Shown here: positions 1 to 9,916 of the stretch, one piece after another
Position numbering within the stretch: the stretch's first letter is position 1
Layout of the letters: every line of letters starts with the position of its first letter
Assembly (NCBI RefSeq): GCF_030407455.1
Contig: NZ_JASDDJ010000022.1
Location: 1-50,913 of the forward strand
Source: Psychrobacter sp. 5A.1
Lineage (GTDB): Bacteria > Pseudomonadota > Gammaproteobacteria > Pseudomonadales > Moraxellaceae
DNA: 50,913 nt
Direction: 5' to 3'
Made by a program: the position numbers and the translations under genes
The notes under the pieces: generated by a model
The model's input: the letters and a program-made list of their open reading frames with translations, nothing else
The model's database searches: none
Told to the model about the DNA's origin: nothing

Positions 1-38
1 ACCAAAGCGTCATAGCCAATAAAGCGCTTGTAAGTCAT
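1..38 (-). CDS. possible 5' end of a gene leaving the window
   Basis: An ATG on the minus strand at 38..36 opens a frame that stays open to the window edge and reads MTYKRFIGYDAF. Its codons resemble those of neighbouring genes and AT-rich promoter-like DNA lies upstream of it. No Shine-Dalgarno is visible and 12 codons do not allow a family call. It would be transcribed divergently from putA. It may be chance. Confidence 0.25.
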   Translation of the reverse strand, partial: MTYKRFIGYDAL

Positions 39-431
39 TGTTATTTAAATATATATTAATTTGTGAAAATAATAAATTTCGTTAGTTTGAAATTTTTTTT
101 CGTGATATTATAGCCGAGTTAAGCGCATCACCTCAATCAACGCCGTAGAGGTTTTTCTTACAGTGAATTAGCATCACCAAAGATGACAGATTTGCGATTA
201 TTAAAGCGATTATTTCGGTTCAATAAAGCGATATTTGGCCATCGTACTCCTTTCACTACTAACAAGAAGAAGGCACTAATGCCGCTTAGCTGTTCGTTGT
301 TGCCTTTGTATTGTTAACGTAGCCCGTTTAACAGTCGAACGACCTACTTAACCGTCTCCAGCTTACGCTGGATTTTCTCGTTTTGTGATGGCGCCGTTTG
401 GTCTTTTGATTATTGCTGTGAATATCCGTTA

Positions 432-461
432 ATAACCACTATTTTATCTGATAGCGGTTAT
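432..461. repeat. imperfect hairpin before putA
   Basis: Arms 432-442 (ATAACCACTAT) and 451-461 (ATAGCGGTTAT) pair over 11 positions with one A-C mismatch and an 8-base loop. The arm sequence resembles the stems of the intrinsic terminators at 4619-4660 and 32264-32299, but no T-run follows. It also buries the upstream in-frame ATG at 460, which argues for the putA start at 538. It could be a leader structure or a decayed terminator. Confidence 0.4.
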
Positions 462-528
462 GAGCAGTTATACAGACCAATCAGACTTCCTAAAGCACCA
501 TTTATTATGGTTTTTAAACGATAGTTAT

Positions 529-532
529 GGAG
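529..532 (+). promoter_or_regulatory. Shine-Dalgarno that decides the putA start
   Basis: GGAG lies five bases before ATG 538. The upstream in-frame ATG at 460 has no comparable site and sits inside a hairpin arm. Confidence 0.6.
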
Positions 533-537
533 TTGTT

Positions 538-3500
538 ATGAACCCAGTAGACCAGTTTACCCCGCAAGAACCGATTTTGTTCAACCCTGTTGATATGCTG
601 TCGCCAGAATATCTCGCCCAGTCAACAGAAGCGCTGCACAAGCGTATTTCGCCGTTGTACAGTGTGGATGAAGAACGTTGGTTGTCTGACTTGTTGCCAC
701 TCTCTAAACCTAGCGCAGAAGAACGTGATGCTGCTGCTGAGCAAACACGCCAGCTGGTTGAGCACGTGCGTAATGATGGCAAAGCCGTCAAGATGGTTGA
801 CTCATTATTGCTTGAGTATAGCCTTGATACCCAAGAAGGTATCTTGCTCATGAGCTTGGCAGAAGCCTTGATTCGAGTGCCAGATAATTATACTGCTGAT
901 GCGTTGATTCATGACAAAATGAGTGTGGCTGACTGGAAAAAGCACATCAAAAATGACAACGGCTTTATGGTCAATGCCTCAACATGGGGCATGATGATGA
1001 CGGGCCGTGTGGTCAGTATTGACAGCAGTACTACCGCATCAGGTTTCTTGGACCGCATGACCAAAAAGATGGGCGAGCCTGTCATTCGTAGTGCGATGCA
1101 AAAAGCCATGCGTATCATGGGCCATCAGTTTGTATTGGGCGAGACCATCGAAGCCGCCAATAAAAACAGCCAGCCATATCGTAATAGAGGCTATACCTAC
1201 TCATTTGATATGTTGGGTGAAGCGGCTATCACGCATAAAGACGCGGAAAAATACTTCAACGACTATCTGCATGCCATCAGAGCCACGGCTAGCATCAAAG
1301 TCAAAGAAGGCATGCCAAAACCGTCAGTATCTATCAAATTATCGGCACTGCATCCTCGCTATGAAGCCACGCAAGAAGCGCAAGTCATGGGCTTATTGCG
1401 TCAACGTTGCTTGTTGCTGATTGAAGCGGCACGCGAAGTCAATGTTGATATCAGTATCGATGCCGAAGAAGCGGATCGCCTTGAGATTTCTCTAAAACTG
1501 TTTGAGTCTTTGTACCGTGATAATTTGACGGCAGACTGGGATGGTTTAGGTATCGTTGTACAAGGGTACTCTAAACGCGCTATCGCTGTATTAGCGTGGC
1601 TTGCTCGTTTGTCTACTGAGGTGGGCGACCGCATTCCAGTACGTCTGGTAAAAGGTGCTTACTGGGATACTGAGATCAAATTGGCTCAGCAAAAAGGTTT
1701 ATCAGGCTATCCTGTTTGGACCCGTAAAGAAGGCACAGATACGGCATACCTTGCTTGCGCACGTTTCTTATTGTCAGACCATTTGCGCGGGCTAATTTGG
1801 CCACAGTTTGCCACGCATAATGCGCACACACTTGCGTCAATCATTACCATGAGCGCGCATAGAGACTTTGAGTTCCAGCGTCTGCACGGTATGGGTGATG
1901 CGCTTTATGATCATATTTTGCAAGCGTATCAGATTCCTGTACGTATCTATGCACCAGTCGGCGCGCACAAAGATTTGCTGCCGTATTTGGTACGTCGCTT
2001 GCTCGAAAATGGCGCCAACAGCTCATTTGTTCATCAGCTGCTAGACAAATCTTATCCGATTGAAAAGTTGACTGTGCATCCATATGACAAGTTGCTGAGT
2101 AATGCCACGTTGCACAATCCAGAGATTCCGTTGCCGTTAGAGATTTACGGTTCGCGTCGTGCAAGTTTTGGCCCAAATATCTTTGTAGAGTCACAATGGT
2201 TGCCTTTCAAATCAGCTATTGATAGCCATCTACACAAAACATGGTCAGCCACTTCTATCATTAATGGTAAAGCTGTTGATACCTATGAAGTAGACGGTCA
2301 AACGAATCAGCTTGATACGCAGACTGTACTTGCGCCTTGGAACCATGAAGTCAGCGCTGGTGAAGTAACCTATGCCAACGCTGAAGTGGCTCGCCAAGCA
2401 ATCGATGTTGCCGTGGCAGGTCAAAGTGTATGGCAAAATGTGCCAGCTGCTAAGCGTGCTGAAATATTGCGCAAGATTGCTGAGTTATATGAAGCGAACT
2501 ACGCTGAGCTAATGGCACTATGCCAAGTTGAAGCGGGCAAGACCATGCAAGACGGTATTGATGAAATCAAAGAAGCCGTTGACTTCTGTCGTTTCTATGC
2601 TGACGAAGCAGAGCGTCTAGATGATGTCGTGCATGAGTTTACAGATTTGGCTGGTAAGCAGTCTCGTCAAGTTTATAAAGCACGCGGTACTTTTGTTTGT
2701 ATCAGTCCATGGAACTTTCCATTGGCTATCTATACTGGACAAATCGTGGCGGCGCTCGCGGCAGGTAATACCGTAGTAGCCAAACCTGCCGAACAAACCA
2801 GTTTGATTGCTCATTTTGGTGCACAGTTGATGTATCAAGCGGGTATACCAGTAGAAGCCTTGCAGTTGGTAACTGGTGCTGGCGATGTAGGTGGTGCTTT
2901 GACGGCTGCTGACAATATCGCAGGGGTGATATTTACAGGCTCTACTCAAACCGCCCAACGTATTAACCAAAGCTTGAATGATCATGCACAAGCCAGCGGT
3001 GAGCTGCCTGTCTTTATCGCTGAAACCGGTGGTCAAAACGCAATGATCGTTGACTCAACAGCATTGCCAGAGCAAGTGGTGAGAGATGCGGTACTATCAG
3101 CATTTGGTTCAGCAGGTCAGCGTTGCTCAGCGTGCCGTATACTATGCGTGCAAGAAGAGATGGCCGATGATTTAATCGAGCTATTACAAGGCAATATGGC
3201 AGAGCTGTCTGTAGGCAACCCTCTATATGCTGCGACAGATGTAGGCCCAGTCATTGATGCTGATGCCAAGCAAGGTTTAGAGGCGCACATCGAACGTATG
3301 AGTGCTGAGCCGACTGCTACCATTTTGGCACAGACGCCAATGAGTGCCAGCTCAGTCGTCAGTCAAGAGAAGTCTACCTTTGTATTGCCAACAGCAATCG
3401 AAGTGAAGAGCATCGATGTAATCGGTGGTGAGCACTTTGGTCCAATTTTACACGTACTGCGCTACCAAGCACGTGATTTGAATAAGCTGATTGATGCCAT

Positions 3501-3801
3501 CAACAACACAGGCTTTGGTTTGACCCTAGGTATTCATAGCCGTATCGAAAATACCGTTGAGAACATTGAGCGCCGTGCATTTGTGGGTAATACTTACATC
3601 AACCGTAACCAAATTGGCGCGGTCGTAAACGTCCAACCATTCGGTGGTTGTGGTCTATCTGGTACTGGCCCTAAAGCTGGTGGCCCGCACTATGTAGCTC
3701 GTTTAATGCAGCTTAGCTCAGGGTCAGCCCATGCTGAACAGCCAGCTGCTCATATGACAACGACCGAAACCCAAACCACCACTCAAACAGAACTCGCATA
3801 A
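538..3801 (+). CDS. putA: bifunctional proline dehydrogenase / glutamate-semialdehyde dehydrogenase PutA, C-terminal domain missing
   Basis: PutA oxidises proline to P5C with FAD and passes it to an NAD-dependent aldehyde dehydrogenase that yields glutamate. From ATG 538 the protein has 1087 residues. The proline dehydrogenase barrel ends with YAPVGAHKDLLPYLVRRLLE, where Arg486-Arg487 match the substrate-binding arginines of the family. The aldehyde dehydrogenase half has catalytic Glu829 in AETGGQN and Cys863 in GQRCSACR. The N-terminal ribbon-helix-helix DNA-binding domain of E. coli PutA (about 1320 residues) is not apparent, so self-repression at DNA is not expected. The protein ends in a Thr/Gln-rich tail instead of the usual C-terminal domain, which seems to be encoded by the next gene. 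An in-frame ATG at 460 is possible but lacks a ribosome binding site. Confidence 0.95.
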   Translation: MNPVDQFTPQEPILFNPVDMLSPEYLAQSTEALHKRISPLYSVDEERWLSDLLPLSKPSAEERDAAAEQTRQLVEHVRNDGKAVKMVDSLLLEYSLDTQEGILLMSLAEALIRVPDNYTADALIHDKMSVADWKKHIKNDNGFMVNASTWGMMMTGRVVSIDSSTTASGFLDRMTKKMGEPVIRSAMQKAMRIMGHQFVLGETIEAANKNSQPYRNRGYTYSFDMLGEAAITHKDAEKYFNDYLHAIRATASIKVKEGMPKPSVSIKLSALHPRYEATQEAQVMGLLRQRCLLLIEAAREVNVDISIDAEEADRLEISLKLFESLYRDNLTADWDGLGIVVQGYSKRAIAVLAWLARLSTEVGDRIPVRLVKGAYWDTEIKLAQQKGLSGYPVWTRKEGTDTAYLACARFLLSDHLRGLIWPQFATHNAHTLASIITMSAHRDFEFQRLHGMGDALYDHILQAYQIPVRIYAPVGAHKDLLPYLVRRLLENGANSSFVHQLLDKSYPIEKLTVHPYDKLLSNATLHNPEIPLPLEIYGSRRASFGPNIFVESQWLPFKSAIDSHLHKTWSATSIINGKAVDTYEVDGQTNQLDTQTVLAPWNHEVSAGEVTYANAEVARQAIDVAVAGQSVWQNVPAAKRAEILRKIAELYEANYAELMALCQVEAGKTMQDGIDEIKEAVDFCRFYADEAERLDDVVHEFTDLAGKQSRQVYKARGTFVCISPWNFPLAIYTGQIVAALAAGNTVVAKPAEQTSLIAHFGAQLMYQAGIPVEALQLVTGAGDVGGALTAADNIAGVIFTGSTQTAQRINQSLNDHAQASGELPVFIAETGGQNAMIVDSTALPEQVVRDAVLSAFGSAGQRCSACRILCVQEEMADDLIELLQGNMAELSVGNPLYAATDVGPVIDADAKQGLEAHIERMSAEPTATILAQTPMSASSVVSQEKSTFVLPTAIEVKSIDVIGGEHFGPILHVLRYQARDLNKLIDAINNTGFGLTLGIHSRIENTVENIERRAFVGNTYINRNQIGAVVNVQPFGGCGLSGTGPKAGGPHYVARLMQLSSGSAHAEQPAAHMTTTETQTTTQTELA

Positions 3802-3805
3802 GGAG
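3800..3805 (+). promoter_or_regulatory. Shine-Dalgarno overlapping the putA stop codon
   Basis: AAGGAG at 3800-3805 overlaps the TAA stop (3799-3801) and lies seven bases before ATG 3813. This near-consensus site indicates that the downstream gene is translated as a separate, probably coupled, polypeptide. Confidence 0.75.
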
Positions 3806-3812
3806 TAGCAAC

Positions 3813-4505
3813 ATGGCGACTGAATTCAAAAAAAATCATGCCCAGGTTTGTGAATCTTGGCGATTACTTGGCGCAGTCAACCGCGCAACGTATCTACAAG
3901 CAGCCATTCCAAAGTTGGCACTGCTCACTGGTGATGCCAATAAAGCAAAGCGTTTATTCAACCATCTGTTGAGCGCTGCGCCTAGCTTGGATGAGGTGCA
4001 TCGTATGACGGGTGCAACGGGCGAGTCTAACGATTTGTATGTGACGGGTCGTGGTAAGACGATGGTGGTTGGCGGTGAATCTGCTAGAGCAATGGCAGTA
4101 CTGGGCCAGCTTATCGCCGCATTATTGACAGGCAACGAAGTCATATTACATTGCCCAAGCCAAGATGAGATGTGCAATGAAGCTGCCAAAGTATTGTACG
4201 ATACAGGCATCAGCGAAGATGTATTAAGTGTGGCTAACGATTCGCAAACCGTCACGCTTTTATATATCGATCGTCTTGCGCAGGTTGCTGTCTCTGGTAG
4301 CCGTAGCGAAGTACAAGCCATCAGTCAAGAGCTTGCCAATACAGACGGTATTTTGACACAGGTTATCAGTGTCACTGATATGGAAGGCTTGTCAGAAATG
4401 CTAACGCCTGATTATCTGCATCGTTTTGTCACTGAGCGAGTCAAGACTATTAATACCACAGCAATCGGTGGTAACGCGAGCTTGCTTGAGCTTGGTACAG
4501 AGTAG
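3813..4505 (+). CDS. separate PutA C-terminal (ALDH-superfamily-like) domain protein
   Basis: This 230-residue protein starts 11 bases after putA and lies in a different frame. Its last 20 or so residues (VKTINTTAIGGNASLLELG) closely match the conserved C-terminal motif of long PutA proteins, recalled for E. coli PutA as ending in VNTAAAGGNASLMTIG. Upstream it has the Gly/Ala-rich, Rossmann-like pattern expected of the ALDH-superfamily C-terminal domain (AMAVLGQLIAALLTGNEVIL). In long PutAs this domain has no catalytic role and covers the tunnel that channels the intermediate. Here it would have to join PutA as a second subunit. The assignment rests on the C-terminal motif plus position. A recent frameshift splitting one gene is possible, but the strong own ribosome binding site argues for stable fission. 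Confidence 0.75.
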   Translation: MATEFKKNHAQVCESWRLLGAVNRATYLQAAIPKLALLTGDANKAKRLFNHLLSAAPSLDEVHRMTGATGESNDLYVTGRGKTMVVGGESARAMAVLGQLIAALLTGNEVILHCPSQDEMCNEAAKVLYDTGISEDVLSVANDSQTVTLLYIDRLAQVAVSGSRSEVQAISQELANTDGILTQVISVTDMEGLSEMLTPDYLHRFVTERVKTINTTAIGGNASLLELGTE

Positions 4506-4618
4506 AAGAATTGCATCAATTACGAATCCGCTTAGCTTTTATACCAACTTTCATAAAGGCTAAGCTGTGTTTGGTAGCGCTATAAATGCCAAACTAGTGA
4601 TTGCATAAGATGTATAAG

Positions 4619-4660
4619 AAAAAACCGCTATCTGAGTCATTATCAGTTAGCGGTTTTTTT
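4619..4660. terminator. bidirectional intrinsic terminator between putA operon and roxA
   Basis: The arms AAAAAACCGCTATCTGA and TCAGTTAGCGGTTTTTTT form a long stem with one mismatch around a short loop. An A-run on the left and a T-run on the right let it serve both converging genes. Confidence 0.85.
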
Positions 4661-4696
4661 GTTTGCGTTATTTAGCTGAAGATTGATTAGAGAATG

Positions 4697-5881
4697 TTAT
4701 TCAGCAATATCAACCCATACCCAGCCGTTCTCTAGCCATTCGCTTAAATCGTCTGCATCGACATTGGTGACATCGCTATGCTGCAATGCTTCACCATTAG
4801 CCAAGCGTACCAATATTGCTATAGCGGCTTCATCAAGCCCATCGATGCGTTGACCATTGGCATATAGTACGATGCCATTATTGGTCTGGCTGTAGAGTAG
4901 GCGGTTGCTATAGTCCGCTTGCAATGTGGCACCTTCTGACAATGCTTGCATTAGCTCATCAGTATCTAACGTCTCCTCTGGCATCAGCGCATCATACTGA
5001 CGCTTGCTAACCACTTCAGACACTGCTTGGCGAATCATGTCATCACCACGATCAGATTGTAGCATTTGCAATAGTTGCGCTTTAATAGCCGCGATACTGT
5101 CAGTTTGTAGCTCACCTGATGCTTGTAGCGCTTGTGGCAGTAGCATCGGAATAAATAACGTGCTGTCATTGGTTGCGATATCAGCAATACTATCGATGAC
5201 TTGCATCAGATTTGGACGACGACAACCAAAAGAGAAGGTTAGACAATCATCCTGTGCGACACCGAAATGCGATAATTTAGGTGGGACGTACAGCACATCG
5301 CCAGCTTCTAATATCTCATCAAAAATAATTTCACCCATATCATCAAACAGTCTAATGGGTTCATCAGCGACAAACTCCGTCTGCTCATCACAGAATTTGC
5401 CCAACTGCCAACGTCTAGAGCCGTAGCCTTGTGCTAAGAACACATCGTAATCGTCATAATGTTTACCAACCGAACCACCTGCGGGTGCATACGAGACCAT
5501 AATGTCATCGCGCTGCCATTGTGGAATAAAACCAAATGCTTGCCACAACTGACCCAGCTCTGGCGACCATTGTTCGAGGTTTTGTACCAATACAGTCCAT
5601 TGTTTTGGCAGGTTTTCAAAATCCGTTTCAGTCAATGGGCTTTTTTTGAGTTGCCACTGTGCCTGACCTTCTTTTTTACTGGCTGCTTGAGTCAGCAGTC
5701 TTGCGCTAGCATCTTCTTCAAGGGCAAGGCCAATCATGTCATCTGGCTCAAACATATCAATCAGCTGCGGCAACCCTTGTTTGATAAGGAGGGGCTTCTT
5801 TTGCCAGTATTCAGCTAAGAACTGCTCAGGCGTGATAGAGTCGGGTAAACAAAGAGGGATAGAAGTCATTGATAAATCCAT
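4697..5881 (-). CDS. roxA: ribosomal protein L16 arginine hydroxylase (JmjC-type ribosomal oxygenase)
   Basis: The 394-residue protein matches the YcfD/RoxA family (373 residues in E. coli), an Fe(II)/2-oxoglutarate oxygenase that hydroxylates an arginine of ribosomal protein L16. The metal ligands are visible: His141 and Asp143 in GKHYDDYDVFL, and His205 in YVPPKLSHFG. The N-terminal PEQFLAEYWQKKPLLIKQ and the double-stranded beta-helix core are typical, followed by the C-terminal helical and winged-helix-like region. ATG 5881 and an in-frame ATG four codons later are both possible, and neither has a clear ribosome binding site. It converges with the putA operon on a shared terminator and is probably transcribed alone. 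MINA53/NO66-type proteins are relatives, but the bacterial context favours RoxA. Confidence 0.88.
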   Translation of the reverse strand: MDLSMTSIPLCLPDSITPEQFLAEYWQKKPLLIKQGLPQLIDMFEPDDMIGLALEEDASARLLTQAASKKEGQAQWQLKKSPLTETDFENLPKQWTVLVQNLEQWSPELGQLWQAFGFIPQWQRDDIMVSYAPAGGSVGKHYDDYDVFLAQGYGSRRWQLGKFCDEQTEFVADEPIRLFDDMGEIIFDEILEAGDVLYVPPKLSHFGVAQDDCLTFSFGCRRPNLMQVIDSIADIATNDSTLFIPMLLPQALQASGELQTDSIAAIKAQLLQMLQSDRGDDMIRQAVSEVVSKRQYDALMPEETLDTDELMQALSEGATLQADYSNRLLYSQTNNGIVLYANGQRIDGLDEAAIAILVRLANGEALQHSDVTNVDADDLSEWLENGWVWVDIAE

Positions 5882-6048
5882 ATTTTAACTGCGTACAAGA
5901 TTGATAATAAAGGAGGCTTTATAGGAAGATTTTAATAGTTTAAGATTGTCACCTATCTGATGAGCATTGTTTATATGGTGACGTTTATACAGTGATGTTA
6001 CCAAAATAATAGCTATCGTCAGAACACCCACTCAATCGTAGGAATATT

Positions 6049-6234
6049 ATGAAAAAGCTGCATTTTGTTGTCATCATCGCTAGCGTGTTTTTGCTACAAG
6101 CCTGTGTTCATAAAATCGTCACCGTACCCGCCAAAATCGCTTATAAAACCACTAAGGGTATTGTTAAAGGGACGGTTGCGGTGGGTAAAGCCATCATACC
6201 GGGTGACAGTGATGACGATAAAAAAGACGAATAA
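6049..6234 (+). CDS. small lipoprotein, function unknown
   Basis: This 61-residue protein has a lipoprotein signal peptide (Lys-Lys n-region, hydrophobic core, lipobox LLQAC) with lipidation expected at Cys19. The mature part starts CVHKIVTVPAKIAYKTTKG and ends in an acidic Asp/Lys tail. TAGGAA upstream of ATG is a plausible ribosome binding site. The HK-VTVP-K pattern recalls small lipoproteins I associate with Moraxellaceae, but the function is unknown. It is divergent from roxA and converges with the YjdF-like gene. Confidence 0.75.
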   Translation: MKKLHFVVIIASVFLLQACVHKIVTVPAKIAYKTTKGIVKGTVAVGKAIIPGDSDDDKKDE

Positions 6235-6267
6235 AAGTGTAATAAGTGGTTATCTGACAGCTATGGT

Positions 6268-6909
6268 TTAAGTTGACGGCTGTTGTTTAGATTGACGCGT
6301 TTGTAATCGTACGATACCTGCCGCAATTAGCCCGCCGAGTAACGCCAATGCCATGTCTTTGTGGGCATCCCACACATCACCTTGCTGACCATTATAAGCT
6401 TCTGCTGCTTCTGGCGATAAGGTGGTTGCGATTCCCCATTCTAATAGCTCATAGAGCAAACTTGACGACATATTAATCATGAGCGCAAGCGCTATCAAAA
6501 GTTTGATGGATGATATCTTAAAGATAAATTTTGAGCTCTCAACCATCGCACTGAACAGCAAAAGCCCATAGCTAAAATGTACGAGCCTGTCATACATATT
6601 TCGCTGCCAACCAAACAAATCGTTTAAGCTGACACCAAATATGAGCTGTGTCCAATCATCATAGGGCACATATGAGTATAGATAACGTGCACCGATAATA
6701 TGAATGAATAGAAATAGTGAAGCGAGGACATAGGAGCGTGAGCTAATATGCCAATAGCGGTAGGCTAGTAGCATCAACCCTAAAAAAATCAAGGTACCCA
6801 ACTGATGTAGTAGGTAGCTTGACCATTCTAGAGGCTCAATACTTGCCAGCACCATTATGAGGAATACCGCAATGGTACTGACAACCACAGATTTAAAATT
6901 TCGCTGCAT
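6268..6909 (-). CDS. YjdF-like (DUF2238) integral membrane protein
   Basis: This is a 213-residue inner-membrane protein with about six hydrophobic segments. Conserved polar motifs match the YjdF/DUF2238 family (E. coli YjdF, about 209 residues): HIIGARYLYSYVPYDDW, NMYDRLVHFSYG, YELLEWG and GDVWDAHKDMALALLGG. The conserved His, Asp and Glu residues near membrane edges suggest a metal- or proton-linked role, but the function is not established. It lies 40 bases downstream of purB on the same strand without a terminator between, so co-transcription is likely. The ribosome binding site is weak. Confidence 0.8.
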   Translation of the reverse strand: MQRNFKSVVVSTIAVFLIMVLASIEPLEWSSYLLHQLGTLIFLGLMLLAYRYWHISSRSYVLASLFLFIHIIGARYLYSYVPYDDWTQLIFGVSLNDLFGWQRNMYDRLVHFSYGLLLFSAMVESSKFIFKISSIKLLIALALMINMSSSLLYELLEWGIATTLSPEAAEAYNGQQGDVWDAHKDMALALLGGLIAAGIVRLQTRQSKQQPST

Positions 6910-6949
6910 TTTGCTCGCTTATTTTTTGCTCGCTGTTAATAGCAGCCAA

Positions 6950-8650
<1,701 letters not shown>

Positions 8651-8974
8651 ATGAATAAATTCGTTAGCGTTTTAGTGTTAGGCTCAGCATTGGCGCTTAG
8701 TGCTTGCGGTGGTGACAGTGATAGCAGTGGTGGCTCATATACAGGTACAGTAAAGCCAACACCTACCAAAGCTTGTAATATTACAGGAAAAACAGTGACT
8801 GGTATTTCTAACGATAGTTGTTTGTTTGAAAATGCAAGTGCTGAGGCGGATATGGTGATTACATGTACTGGTAGTAAAATGATACTAGATGGTAAGTTCG
8901 GCAGGCTCAATACTACTACTAGTAAGTACACATCAGGGTCAACTATCAATGGCTATGTACTACAGTGTCCTTAG
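8651..8974 (+). CDS. small Cys-containing lipoprotein, function unknown
   Basis: This 107-residue protein has a classic lipoprotein signal (MNKFVSVLVLGSALALSAC, lipobox LSAC, lipidation at Cys19) followed by a Gly/Ser/Asp linker. Four further cysteines (42, 57, 72, 106) could form two disulfides in the periplasm or at the cell surface. No family is recognised. A strong terminator follows at 9014-9049, so it is probably monocistronic. The A/G-rich leader before ATG gives only a modest ribosome binding site. Confidence 0.7.
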   Translation: MNKFVSVLVLGSALALSACGGDSDSSGGSYTGTVKPTPTKACNITGKTVTGISNDSCLFENASAEADMVITCTGSKMILDGKFGRLNTTTSKYTSGSTINGYVLQCP

Positions 8975-9013
8975 TAGTACAGTTATAAGCTAATTGACAT
9001 TGATTAAAAGTTG

Positions 9014-9049
9014 AAAAAGTACTGGTTATATTATTGGTCAGTACTTTTT
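9014..9049 (+). terminator. intrinsic terminator after the lipoprotein gene
   Basis: The perfect 11-base arms AAAAAGTACTG and CAGTACTTTTT enclose a 14-base loop. The T-run is part of the stem. A TTG codon at 9011, in frame with the next gene, lies against this structure and is therefore an unlikely start. Confidence 0.75.
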
Positions 9050-9079
9050 ATGTATCAGATACTTAGTAAACAATCCTAT

Positions 9080-9904
9080 ATGAAAGATAAAGCCCTATAC
9101 CTACCATCCGTCCTTATTGCTTTCGTTCTTGGTAGTCTAGGCACTTATTTGCTTATGACCAAGCAGCAAATGGATCAAGTTATGCAAGGCAGACAGCAGG
9201 TCAGTCCGTCGCTACAGAATAATACTGCGCCTAGTCTGGATCAAAAAGACACTAGTTTACCCGCAGAGTTGCAAGCGCTTGAACATCAGAATGGTAACAA
9301 CATGCCAGTGGCAGGAGCGAAGCCCATAAGCTCTATGCATGATTACTCACAAGAGCAAGCGATGGATATTGTCAATAAGATGCCGAGTTATATGTTAGAG
9401 CAGTATATTGACAGGTTTATGACTCAAGGCGCAGGTGAGGCGCTTGCTGATAAGCGCCAATTTGCGCAGCGTGCCATTGAGGAATTATACAAAGAGAATG
9501 ACAATCAGCCACTCGTTGGTGAGGTTAAATTGTCACTCACGCCTATGATGCCATCACTATCAATGGATACTTCCACAATAGACCAAAATGCCACGTTGTT
9601 TGCTCATCTTGATACCGCAGGCAAAGTACCAGCAAGCCCTTTTGTATTTGTAAAGTGGGTCAATAATCAGACGGGGCAGGTGTTATTGTTTGAGAAAAAA
9701 GACATCGTTGCCAATAGCAATCAAAATTGGGTCAGCTTTAAGCCTGATGAAGGTTGGCTTAAAGGCAGCTATGACATTCGCTTTTATCAATTTACCTCAG
9801 AGCTACAGCCAATCGCACAATTGACGTATCAGATATATAACGTCGAAAATAGTAATTTAAGTACAAGCAATAGCGGGGCGGTAACAGCGACCGCCCAAAA
9901 CTAA
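9080..9904 (+). CDS. membrane-anchored periplasmic protein, function unknown
   Basis: From ATG 9080 the protein has 274 residues. One N-terminal transmembrane anchor (LYLPSVLIAFVLGSLGTYLL) is followed by a Gln/Asn-rich linker, a helical region (EQAMDIVNKMPSYMLEQYID) and a C-terminal part with alternating hydrophobic residues that suggests a beta-sandwich (VFVKWVNNQTGQVLLF, then GSYDIRFYQF). Most of it is expected in the periplasm. No enzyme motif is visible and I do not recognise a family. In-frame starts at TTG 9011 and ATG 9050 are disfavoured because both touch the upstream terminator. None of the starts has a clear ribosome binding site. It converges with mnmA, 12 bases apart. Confidence 0.7.
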   Translation: MKDKALYLPSVLIAFVLGSLGTYLLMTKQQMDQVMQGRQQVSPSLQNNTAPSLDQKDTSLPAELQALEHQNGNNMPVAGAKPISSMHDYSQEQAMDIVNKMPSYMLEQYIDRFMTQGAGEALADKRQFAQRAIEELYKENDNQPLVGEVKLSLTPMMPSLSMDTSTIDQNATLFAHLDTAGKVPASPFVFVKWVNNQTGQVLLFEKKDIVANSNQNWVSFKPDEGWLKGSYDIRFYQFTSELQPIAQLTYQIYNVENSNLSTSNSGAVTATAQN

Positions 9905-9916
9905 ATTGTATTATAT

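Larger units (their letters stand above)
39..537. other. intergenic region upstream of putA
   Basis: About 500 bases hold no convincing gene. A 45-codon plus-strand frame from ATG 184 is basic and has no clear ribosome binding site, so it is not called. Small inverted repeats are visible, one at 358-371 (CCAGC, 4-base loop, GCTGG) and a larger one at 432-461. AT-rich DNA at 40-115 could hold divergent promoters. No tRNA or riboswitch was recognised. Confidence 0.5.

Noticed and set aside
9011..9079. Upstream extension of the anchored protein from TTG 9011 or ATG 9050
   Set aside because: The TTG abuts and the extension runs through a perfect terminator hairpin at 9014-9049, so these starts are unlikely to be used.
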